Below, one piece after another: positions 8,228 through 13,760 of a DNA stretch of 14,281 nucleotides. Position numbers and translations under genes: made by a program. Source of the stretch: JBEIVB01 sp040374085 (GTDB lineage Bacteria; Bacteroidota; Bacteroidia; UBA4408); contig JBEIVB010000067.1 in NCBI GenBank assembly GCA_040374085.1, positions 1 to 14,281 of the forward strand, read 5' to 3'. The notes under the pieces were generated by a model. The model saw nothing but the letters and a program-made list of their open reading frames with translations. It was not told where the DNA came from and searched no databases. Numbering within the stretch: position 1 is the stretch's first letter; each line of letters begins with the position of its first letter.

Positions 8228-8818
8228 TTACTTTTTCTTAGCAGGTGCAGCTTCTGCAGCAGCCGCAGCGGCAGCAGCACGGGTCATGCGCACAGCAGCA
8301 ATCACCACGTTGGGAGCATCCAAGAAGGTTACGCCATCCATAGAAACAGAGCCCACCTTCACGGCCTGACCAATATCCAGGTGCTCTACGTTTACCTCAA
8401 CAAAATCGGGCAGGTTCTTGGGCAAGGCACGCACCTTTAGTTTGCGCACGTTGATCACCAGTTTACCCCCTTGCTTCACACCAATGGATGAACCCGCTAC
8501 TTTCACCGGAATGTCGATTACCACCGGCTTGGTCTCGTCCATCAACAAAAAGTCGATGTGCATGATGCTGTCGTTTACCGGGTGGAACTGTATTTCCTGC
8601 ATCAAGGCTTTGTGCTCCTTACCGCCTAAGTTTAGGGCCACGGTGTACACCTCGGGGGTATAAACCAAATGGGTTAAATCTCTGTACTTTACAGCAAAGT
8701 AGTGCTGTTGCTCACCGCCGTAAAGAACGCAAGGAACCATTTCGTTCTTGCGCAGTTGGGCAGCATCTTTTTTCCCTACGTTCTCTCTTGGAGAACCGCT
8801 CAATGAAAATGCTTTCAT
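8228..8818 (-). CDS. rplY: 50S ribosomal protein bL25 (CTC form)
   Basis: The gene encodes 196 residues of the long, two-domain form of bL25 (general stress protein CTC), which binds 5S rRNA in the large subunit. Residues about 4-95 are the 5S-binding L25 domain: SGSPRENVGKKDAAQLRKN, VPCVLYGG, then IQFHPVNDSIMHIDFL. Residues about 98-185 are the TL5/CTC beta domain (VPVKVAGSSIGVKQGGKL, then VEVNVEHLDIGQAVKVGSV). It ends in an Ala-rich, Lys-terminated tail that is common in Bacteroidetes and probably disordered. It follows prs on the same strand after 81 nt without a visible terminator; the two genes are neighbours in many bacteria and probably share a transcript. Confidence 0.95.
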   Translation of the reverse strand: MKAFSLSGSPRENVGKKDAAQLRKNEMVPCVLYGGEQQHYFAVKYRDLTHLVYTPEVYTVALNLGGKEHKALMQEIQFHPVNDSIMHIDFLLMDETKPVVIDIPVKVAGSSIGVKQGGKLVINVRKLKVRALPKNLPDFVEVNVEHLDIGQAVKVGSVSMDGVTFLDAPNVVIAAVRMTRAAAAAAAAEAAPAKKK

Positions 8819-8899
8819 GTTGTTTTATTTGTAGACTCCTTTGCTTACCCGCGTTAAGCACGGTGTGTCTGTTTGTTTATTTGAGGTTGATGCGGGTGG

Positions 8900-9856
8900 T
8901 TAAACAATAAATTTGGTGCTGATGCTTTCGTGGTTGTGCACCATCTCCGCCACATCGGCAAAGAGGTCGGCCACGCTGAGCACGTTTATTTTGCCGGTGA
9001 TTTGCTCGTAGCCGGGCTTCAGGGGAATGGTGTCGGTAACAATCAGCTCTACAATGCGCGAGCGCTCTATGTTTTCGTAGGCTTTTCCGCTGAGTATGGG
9101 GTGTGTGCAAACCGCCCGCACCGAACGCGCTCCGCGCTCCATCATCATGTCCGAGGCCTTGCACAAGGTGCCGGCGGTGTCCACAATGTCGTCGATCAAT
9201 ACGATGTCTCGTCCTTCCACATCGCCGATCACGGTCATGCTGTCGATCTCGTTGGCTTTCTTGCGTTGCTTGTAGCAAATCACAATGTCGCAGTTGAGGT
9301 ATTTGGCGTAGGCGTTGGCTCTTTTGGTGCCGCCCATATCCGGTGCCGCTATGGTTAGGTTGGGAAGCCCGAGGTTTTCTATGTAGGGCAGAAAGATGCT
9401 GGAGGCGTAGAGGTGATCTACGGGCACATCGAAAAAGCCTTGAATTTGGTCGGCATGCAAGTCCATGGTCATCACCCGCGTTACGCCGGCCGATGAGAGG
9501 AGGTTGGCCACCAGCTTGGCGCCTATGGCCACGCGGGGTTTGTCTTTGCGATCCTGGCGGGCAAACCCAAAGTAGGGCATCACAGCCACAATCTCCTTGG
9601 CCGAGGCCCGCTTGGCTGCATCAATCATCAGCAACAACTCAAAAAGGTTGTCGGCCGGCGGAAAGGTGCTTTGCACAATGAACACGTCGCAGCCCCGAAC
9701 GGTCTCCTCAAAGGAGGGCTGAAACTCGCCATCGGAAAACTGAGAAACCACCACCTTGCCCAGCTTGGTTCCGTGGCATTCGGCTATTTTGTGCGCCAAA
9801 TAGTGGGAAGCACGCCCGGAAAAGATCTTGATTTGGGGGCCGGCGGTGGTTGACAT
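8900..9856 (-). CDS. prs: Ribose-phosphate pyrophosphokinase (PRPP synthetase)
   Basis: Prs makes 5-phosphoribosyl 1-diphosphate from ribose 5-phosphate and ATP, feeding purine, pyrimidine, NAD, histidine and tryptophan synthesis. The 318-residue length is normal for class I enzymes. Visible motifs in order are FSDGEF near 40-45, the flexible catalytic loop YFGFARQDRKDKPRVAI (95-111), DLHADQIQGFF (132-142), DMGGTKRA (173-180) and the PRPP-binding loop DIVLIDDIVDTAGT (217-230). The C-terminus ends in KFIV after a seven-residue extension past AEMVHNHES, as in relatives. A TAGATTTG promoter box lies just upstream, and rplY follows. Confidence 0.97.
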   Translation of the reverse strand: MSTTAGPQIKIFSGRASHYLAHKIAECHGTKLGKVVVSQFSDGEFQPSFEETVRGCDVFIVQSTFPPADNLFELLLMIDAAKRASAKEIVAVMPYFGFARQDRKDKPRVAIGAKLVANLLSSAGVTRVMTMDLHADQIQGFFDVPVDHLYASSIFLPYIENLGLPNLTIAAPDMGGTKRANAYAKYLNCDIVICYKQRKKANEIDSMTVIGDVEGRDIVLIDDIVDTAGTLCKASDMMMERGARSVRAVCTHPILSGKAYENIERSRIVELIVTDTIPLKPGYEQITGKINVLSVADLFADVAEMVHNHESISTKFIV

Positions 9857-9872
9857 GGGTTGAAAAGGAGCG

Positions 9873-9880
9873 CAAATCTA
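9873..9880 (-). promoter_or_regulatory. -7 promoter element for prs-rplY
   Basis: The minus strand has TAGATTTG (9880-9873), an exact TAnnTTTG, 16 nt before the prs ATG. No good TTTG is seen at the expected -33 spacing, so the call rests on the -7 box and position. It implies a leader of only about 10 nt. Confidence 0.45.
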
Positions 9881-9941
9881 AGGCTTTTTCCCTGATGCAG
9901 AAGCGTTTCAAGGAAGATTGCCCCAATCTCTTTGCTTCGGA

Positions 9942-9973
9942 TTTGGTGGGTTGAAAGGGGTTTTCTACTTTCG
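9942..9973 (+). promoter_or_regulatory. Promoter of the tRNA-Leu gene
   Basis: TTTG (9942-9945) is followed after 20 nt by TACTTTCG (9966-9973), which matches TAnnTTTG at seven of eight positions. It would start transcription near 9980, giving a precursor leader of about 20 nt before the tRNA. Confidence 0.55.
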
Positions 9974-9998
9974 TGCCCCGTTTCGCTCCGAAACACCT

Positions 9999-10082
9999 GC
10001 CCGGGTGGCGGAATTGGTAGACGCGCTGGTCTCAAACACCAGTGAGCTCACACTCATGCCGGTTCGATCCCGGCCCCGGGTA
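9999..10082 (+). tRNA. tRNA-Leu (anticodon CAA)
   Basis: A complete 84-nt class II tRNA without an encoded CCA. The acceptor stem pairs GCCCGGG (9999-10005) with CCCGGGT (10075-10081), with A10082 as discriminator. The anticodon stem CTGGT/ACCAG encloses the loop CTCAAAC (10031-10037), giving anticodon CAA, which reads UUG. The long variable arm has the stem TGAG/CTCA, as expected for leucine. The T stem GCCGG/CCGGC flanks TTCGATC. Accessory DNA begins just downstream. Confidence 0.97.
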
Positions 10083-10086
10083 CCCC

Positions 10087-10135
10087 AAGCGGGAGGCACT
10101 GGAAGCTCAGCTCCAATAAGCCTCCCGCTTTTTTT
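10087..10135 (+). terminator. Rho-independent terminator of tRNA-Leu
   Basis: An 11-bp stem (AAGCGGGAGGC at 10087-10097 with GCCTCCCGCTT at 10120-10130) runs into seven T (10129-10135). The 22-nt loop contains a second, 4-bp hairpin (TGGA with TCCA). It starts 4 nt after the tRNA. Confidence 0.92.
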
Positions 10136-10171
10136 AACCCAACCCCAATCAACACCAAACAGCCACAACTT

Positions 10172-10179
10172 TACTTTTG
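10172..10179 (+). promoter_or_regulatory. Possible -7 promoter element for the small membrane protein gene
   Basis: TACTTTTG at 10172-10179 is an exact TAnnTTTG, but no TTTG is seen about 20 nt upstream and the ATG is about 150 nt away. The support is a single short match. Confidence 0.25.
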
Positions 10180-10327
10180 AGTGCAGTTGAAGAGGAGAAG
10201 GTTTCATATGGTCGAAAGACAACTTGAAAACACCTGTTAAAGACCCCTTAAAACAGAAATATTTATGGACAGCCCTTTTATTTTACAATAAATTTCCTTG
10301 AATTCCCTTTTAATTGTTTCTCAAACC

Positions 10328-10759
10328 ATGTTAATAAAAGATCGATATTCCACAACATTTCTTGTGATGTCAGGCAGTGCATTATTGTCCGCTTACCTAT
10401 ATAGAAACGGGGAAGGGAACTTAGCGGCAGCCGCATTCATTCCATTCATATTTTCAAGTGGCTACCTGGCTTATTTATTCACTCAATCTGCAAAATTACA
10501 TTTGTCTGATGAGCAAAAAATGCGACTTAATCCCGAATACAAAGGTGAAAACGATTGTACATTCAGTCGGCAAGAGAAAACTGAAGTTGATGGAATAAAA
10601 GTCAAAGGCAAACGATACAAATTTGTCAATGGAACTGATGTTTGCATGAACGAAAAAGACGAAGTTGTACCTTGTGGATTTGGATCTTCAATCATGCAAT
10701 TTGTCGGTGGTGGTGGACTTGAGCCTAAGTCTATTCAGTACGATAATTGTTGGTTATAG
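10328..10759 (+). CDS. Hypothetical membrane protein with a cysteine-containing soluble domain
   Basis: I do not recognise this protein. From the ATG at 10328 it has 143 residues; a TTG at 10298 would add ten. Two hydrophobic segments come first (about residues 10-27, FLVMSGSALLSAYLY, and 33-50, AAAFIPFIFSSGYLAYLF), separated by a short RNGEGN loop, which suggests a membrane hairpin. The remaining 90 or so residues are polar, with four cysteines (in NDCTF, TDVCM, VPCGF and DNCWL) and a Gly-rich stretch (FVGGGGLEP). The four cysteines would fit disulfides if the domain lies outside the cytoplasm, but that is inference. It stands alone between the tRNA and a minus-strand intron relic and is more AT-rich than the housekeeping genes. 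Confidence 0.6.
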   Translation: MLIKDRYSTTFLVMSGSALLSAYLYRNGEGNLAAAAFIPFIFSSGYLAYLFTQSAKLHLSDEQKMRLNPEYKGENDCTFSRQEKTEVDGIKVKGKRYKFVNGTDVCMNEKDEVVPCGFGSSIMQFVGGGGLEPKSIQYDNCWL

Positions 10760-10784
10760 TTTCTGAGCTACCATCTACCATCAT

Positions 10785-10952
10785 CGGGTCTGGCATAGAT
10801 ATCTCACCCCTGCCTTCCCACAAAACCGTACGTGAACCTCTCGATTCATACGGCTTTTCATGCTTCTAAATCCGCTGGCTAAGATAGTCATGGTTGAACC
10901 CATTTCCAATGCGCAAACCCAGGTAGGGTTTCCGGGGTACTTACACCTGCAC
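10785..10952 (-). mobile_element. Group II intron relic, copy 1 (deleted internally)
   Basis: Read on the minus strand, 10857-10824 fold as group II domain V: the AGCCGUAU strand, a GAGA tetraloop, and ACGUACGGU with a two-nucleotide bulge on the 3' side. Domain VI follows (GGCAGGGGU...UAUGCC), with an unpaired A eight or nine nt from the likely 3' end near 10785. A plausible 5' end is GTGCAG at 10952, close to the group II GUGYG start. Only about 170 nt remain: domain I to IV sequence and any reverse transcriptase are gone. Copy 2 at 13133-13604 aligns along its whole length but keeps about 300 more nt. The boundaries are estimates from where the two copies stop matching. Confidence 0.7.
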
Positions 10953-11096
10953 AAGGCCGGCCCAAAGCAAGAAGCCTAAAGAGATAACGCAACTCATTGA
11001 ATACCCATAACCAACCGGCACCTGAAGCCCACGCGGCTTCTTTCAGCACAGGTCTAAAACGAACCGTGGCTTCGTTTAACCCTTATTTGTTAGCGG
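10953..11096 (-). repeat. Conserved hairpin element after xseB (attC-like, copy 1)
   Basis: This element of about 144 nt aligns without gaps to 13641-13746 at a fixed offset of 2650 in its distal half. On the minus strand it begins CCGCTAACAAATAAGGG only a few nt after the xseB stop codon, then forms a hairpin (arms 11071-11091 and 11045-11063, loop 11064-11070). The inner stem TTCG/CGAA with TTTAA/TTAAAA is intact, but the outer arm is mutated compared with copy 2. It ends near GTTGCGTTATC. Position right after the stop codon, the TAACAA start and the folding recall integron attC sites, but the end boxes do not match RYYYAAC/GTTRRRY well. It could instead be an intergenic hairpin repeat. Confidence 0.5.
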
Positions 11097-11101
11097 TAGT
11101 T

Positions 11102-11317
11102 TTATTTCTTTCCACGAGGTCGTGCCGTTGCAGTTTTAGTAGCATCTTTAATTTCTGTCTGTATGTTACGCAACTTGGTTTCACAAACGGTAATTAGTTC
11201 GTTTGCCTGCTTCACTTTTGTAGAAAGTTTGTCAAGAGGAATATTCCCTTCTTCAAGTTGTTCTACAAGGTCTTCAAGTTTTGAAAACGCATCGCTATAT
11301 GTCAAGTCGCTTTTCAT
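11102..11317 (-). CDS. xseB: Exonuclease VII small subunit
   Basis: XseB is the small subunit of exonuclease VII, several copies of which coat the coiled-coil arm of XseA and are needed for activity on single-stranded DNA. The 71 residues match the family in length and pattern: YSDAFSKLEDLVEQLEEGNI is the conserved N-terminal signature, followed by PLDKLSTKVKQANELITVCE and a basic tail (TARPRGKK). The fold is a two-helix hairpin. The start codon lies inside the end of xseA (23-nt overlap), which suggests translational coupling that keeps the two subunits in balance. The TAA is about 5 nt from the conserved repeat that follows. It is AT-rich relative to the housekeeping genes. Confidence 0.93.
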   Translation of the reverse strand: MKSDLTYSDAFSKLEDLVEQLEEGNIPLDKLSTKVKQANELITVCETKLRNIQTEIKDATKTATARPRGKK

Positions 11318-12452
11318 TTTTTGTCTTTTTGGTTACTGTGCTATGAATGGTTTCGTTTTTTAATAATGTCTGTAGTTGTGAGTTTTCCGTAATTGTCTTT
11401 GGGTCAACTACAATTTTGTTATTGCTCATAATGATAGCAAACCCTCTGTCAAGAATAGCTTGAGGGCTGGAGAGTTTGACAATGCGTTTCGCATTGTCTA
11501 ATTCTTCTTTTGCATTCTCAAGTTGATCAGCTATTGTTTCGGTTAATCTTGTTTTGAGGTCCATGAGAGTGTTCTCAAAATCAAAATTATGCTCAACAAA
11601 AAGTGATGCAACTTTTGTCGGGGTCTTTTGCTCTCTTGCCATTAAGTCAACTATGCTTTGATTTCTGTCGTGTCCAATGCCCGTATAAATTGGAATAGGA
11701 AACTTTGCAACATATTTTGAAAGTTCATAGTCGTCAAATGGTTTGAAATCTGTCTTTGAGCCACCGCCACGAACAATAGCAATAACATCAAACGGCTCGT
11801 TGCTTTTTTCAATTAGTTTGAGCTGTTCTAAAATTAGTTTGTGTGCACTGTCGCCTTGAATAGTTGTCAGAAACTCAGTAACTGAAAATGTGTATTGGTG
11901 TTTGTTGCGTTTTATTTCTTGCTGAAAATCTCTTTGTCCGTCTGAGTTTGGGGCTGTGATTAAAGCAATGTTGCTAATAATTAGAGGAAGTGGTAAGCGG
12001 TTATTAAAAGTCCTGTAAACTCCGTCAAACAACTGGATAGTTTTAGGATTTTCTTTTACCAGCTTTTCAAGTGTCTGCTGTCTTTCAAGTTCAAGAGTTC
12101 CTAATGTGTGTGCCAAGTCAATCTGCATAATATCAAGGTTAAGCCCATAAATTTTATGATACCTAACTTTGACTTTGCAAATGATTTCCGTTCCGTCTTT
12201 GAACGGTTGTTTGATTGCCTTTTCAAACTTTTCAATTTCGCTGTAGTAGTTTGCCCAAAAAACTGCTCTTATTTCTGTTGTCTTTGTTCCATTATCATAT
12301 TCCTCCAATGTCAAGTAGCACCGTCTATTTGTTTCATATTTCTTTACATTCATAATCCTCGCTGAAACCCAAAACACTTCACCGTCAAACTGGGTTTGAA
12401 TGGTGTCCTGAATTTGCTGTGTGAGTTCTGAAAGTTTTATGCTGTCTATCAT
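11295..12452 (-). CDS. xseA: Exonuclease VII large subunit
   Basis: XseA carries the catalytic domain of exonuclease VII, which degrades single-stranded DNA from both ends to oligonucleotides. The 385 residues are shorter than the usual 400-460. An N-terminal OB fold (about 5-115) shows SELTQQIQDTIQTQF and VFWVSARIMNVK. The catalytic domain (about 150-290) holds PLIISNIALITAP, VIAIVRGGGSKTDF with RGGGS at 228-232, PIPIYTGIGHDRNQS with GIGHD at 258-262, Asp269 and TPTKVASLFVEHN at 277-289. A coiled-coil segment (about 295-345) precedes the conserved SPQAILDRGFAII. It lacks the strict N-terminal motifs of housekeeping XseA (SGH.YFTLKD is replaced by NRRCYLTLEEY), so it may be a divergent paralogue. 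It is the middle gene of a tight operon: 2 nt after the exonuclease gene and overlapping xseB. Confidence 0.92.
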   Translation of the reverse strand: MIDSIKLSELTQQIQDTIQTQFDGEVFWVSARIMNVKKYETNRRCYLTLEEYDNGTKTTEIRAVFWANYYSEIEKFEKAIKQPFKDGTEIICKVKVRYHKIYGLNLDIMQIDLAHTLGTLELERQQTLEKLVKENPKTIQLFDGVYRTFNNRLPLPLIISNIALITAPNSDGQRDFQQEIKRNKHQYTFSVTEFLTTIQGDSAHKLILEQLKLIEKSNEPFDVIAIVRGGGSKTDFKPFDDYELSKYVAKFPIPIYTGIGHDRNQSIVDLMAREQKTPTKVASLFVEHNFDFENTLMDLKTRLTETIADQLENAKEELDNAKRIVKLSSPQAILDRGFAIIMSNNKIVVDPKTITENSQLQTLLKNETIHSTVTKKTKNEKRLDI

Positions 12453-12454
12453 TA

Positions 12455-13042
12455 CTATCTTTTAGAGAACGGTCTGTAAGTTTTTGTCTGACTGATAATT
12501 TTGCCAGTCTTAAATCCAACTGATGTTGATAGTTCTTCAAGAGAATTTGCTTTATACTTCTCACACAACTTTAGGGCAATTAAGGCGGATGCCTTAGCAT
12601 CACTTTCAGCATTGTGGTGGTTCAGCTTTATTTTGAAATAACTGGAAACATCATTTAGTTTATGACTACTCAATGGAAGTAATTCTTGTGCAAGTCGGTA
12701 AGTGCAGTGATAGTCCAAGTCGGGGTAAGCAAGTTTACAAGTGTCAAGCGTGAAACGCAGAACGCTGCAATCAAAAGAAGCGTTGTGAGCAACAATAGTT
12801 TTCTGATGGAAATATTTTTGCAACTCTTTCCATTGCTGCTTAAATGTTTTCTCGTTTCTTGTTTGTTTATCGTCAATACCGTGAAGAAAAGTATTGTAGC
12901 TGTCGTAATGGTTTGGTGTCGGCTTGATTAAAAAGTGTCCGCTGTCTACAAGTTTGCCATTTTCTACAATAGCAACGCCCATTGAACAAATACTGCTTCT
13001 CAAACTGTTGGCTGTCTCAAAGTCAATTGCTATAAAATTCAT
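12455..13042 (-). CDS. DEDDh-type 3'-5' exonuclease (DnaQ/RNase T superfamily)
   Basis: The 195-residue protein is a stand-alone exonuclease domain of the DnaQ (polymerase III epsilon) superfamily, using two metal ions. All acidic motifs are present: Exo I DFETA with Asp7 and Glu9, Exo II HNASFD with Asp91, and Exo III HNAESD with His143 and Asp148, which makes it the DEDDh subtype. KLNDVSSYFKI near 128-138 is the typical helix before Exo III. Residues after about 165 form a short basic tail without a second domain. It is the first gene of the operon with xseA and xseB. Whether it acts on DNA or RNA is not settled by sequence. The AT-rich composition matches its two partners. Confidence 0.9.
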   Translation of the reverse strand: MNFIAIDFETANSLRSSICSMGVAIVENGKLVDSGHFLIKPTPNHYDSYNTFLHGIDDKQTRNEKTFKQQWKELQKYFHQKTIVAHNASFDCSVLRFTLDTCKLAYPDLDYHCTYRLAQELLPLSSHKLNDVSSYFKIKLNHHNAESDAKASALIALKLCEKYKANSLEELSTSVGFKTGKIISQTKTYRPFSKR

Positions 13043-13089
13043 TTGTCTGTTTTATGTTTTGTTGTCGTGCTTTGGGTCTGTCAATGCTA

Positions 13090-13119
13090 CAAAGTTTGAA
13101 GTTAGCACGGTCGCCCAAA
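13090..13119 (-). promoter_or_regulatory. Possible promoter of the exonuclease-xseA-xseB operon
   Basis: On the minus strand TTTG (13119-13116) is followed after 18 nt by AAACTTTG (13097-13090), seven of eight matches to TAnnTTTG. It would start transcription near 13085, about 40 nt before the ATG at 13042. If real, the operon carries its own promoter inside the repeat-bounded unit. Confidence 0.4.
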
Positions 13120-13132
13120 AATTACCGGCTAA

Positions 13133-13604
13133 TCGGATCAGGCAGAGGAATCTCACCCCTGCCTTCCCACAAAACCGTACGTGAACCTCTCGATTCATAC
13201 GGCTTTTCATGTTCATAAATCCGCCGACTAATATAGCCATGGTTGAACCAATTTCCGATGGGCAAACCATGTAGGGTTTTCGGCGTATTTCCAACCCAAC
13301 CGGATTAGGCTGGAGGATTGATGCAGGCCTTTTCGTTCTGCCCTTTTCGCCCCCATCGCTCACCACCGCTCCCGTTTCCGTTAACAGCAGCATGGGGTGG
13401 TTTGACAACTCTCCCGGAAGAGCGTCGCCTGAAGTCCATCTAAAAAAGCTTTTCAGATTCTTCCATCCGTCAAAGAGCATTCGCTTACGTTACAGGGTAA
13501 GCAATTCAAGTCACACACGGTTTGCAGCTACCCGAAGGGCGGGACTTTCACCCCTTGCAAGCAAAACCTTAGACCAAGGCCACCTAAAAACACGCAACCT
13601 ACAC
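13133..13604 (-). mobile_element. Group II intron relic without reverse transcriptase, copy 2
   Basis: On the minus strand a likely 5' end GTGTAG at 13604 leads into domain-I-like sequence including GGGGTGAAAGTCCC (near 13553-13540), and then into domain V at 13206-13173: AGCCGUAU strand, GAGA tetraloop, ACGUACGGU with a two-nucleotide bulge. Domain VI follows (GGCAGGGGU...CCUCUGCC), ending near 13133. At about 470 nt it has no space for a reverse transcriptase, and the frame at 13052-13480 that crosses it is a by-product of the RNA sequence (its SRMNREVHVRFC comes from domain V). It cannot move unaided; whether it still splices is unknown. The retained AGC triad and tetraloop suggest that domain V has been kept or is young. 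Confidence 0.75.
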
Positions 13605-13746
13605 AATGCCGGCCCAAAGCAAGTTCCCCCGCCACAACGCAACCAATTGAATACTCATAGCCAATCGCCAATTGAAGCCCACGAAACTTCTTTCAACAAA
13701 GGGTTAAAACGAACCGTGGCTTCGTTTAACCCTTATTTGTTAGCGG
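13605..13746 (-). repeat. Conserved hairpin element after the siderophore protein gene (attC-like, copy 2)
   Basis: This is the better-preserved copy of the element at 10953-11096. On the minus strand it starts CCGCTAACAAATAAGGG about 14 nt beyond the stop codon of the neighbouring gene. It forms a long hairpin: the arm 13741-13721 pairs with 13713-13695 around a 7-nt loop (13720-13714), with only a two-nucleotide bulge and one extra base. The arm ends AAC/GTT, followed by GTTGAAA, which differs from GTTRRRY only at its last position. A second, smaller hairpin (GAAG...CTTC) and GTTGCGTT follow before the intron relic begins. The structure and location recall attC; a decayed terminator lacking its T run is the plain alternative. 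Confidence 0.5.
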
Positions 13747-13760
13747 CTGGGATTTTTTTA

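Noticed and set aside
8819..8899. Separate promoter for rplY
   Set aside because: No TAnnTTTG with a spaced TTTG is present in the gap, and no terminator follows prs, so a shared transcript is simpler.
10298..10327. TTG start for the small membrane protein
   Set aside because: An ATG ten codons later gives a normal start; no ribosome binding site favours the TTG.
10785..11096. Classical group IIC intron inserted in an attC site
   Set aside because: Domain V begins AGC, the intron reads the same strand as the genes, and the attC boxes are not consensus, so I keep only the weaker attC-like description.
13052..13480. Minus-strand frame of 142 codons ending near the exonuclease start
   Set aside because: It crosses the group II intron RNA core. 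Its SRMNREVHVRFC segment is the translation of domain V, a common false protein.
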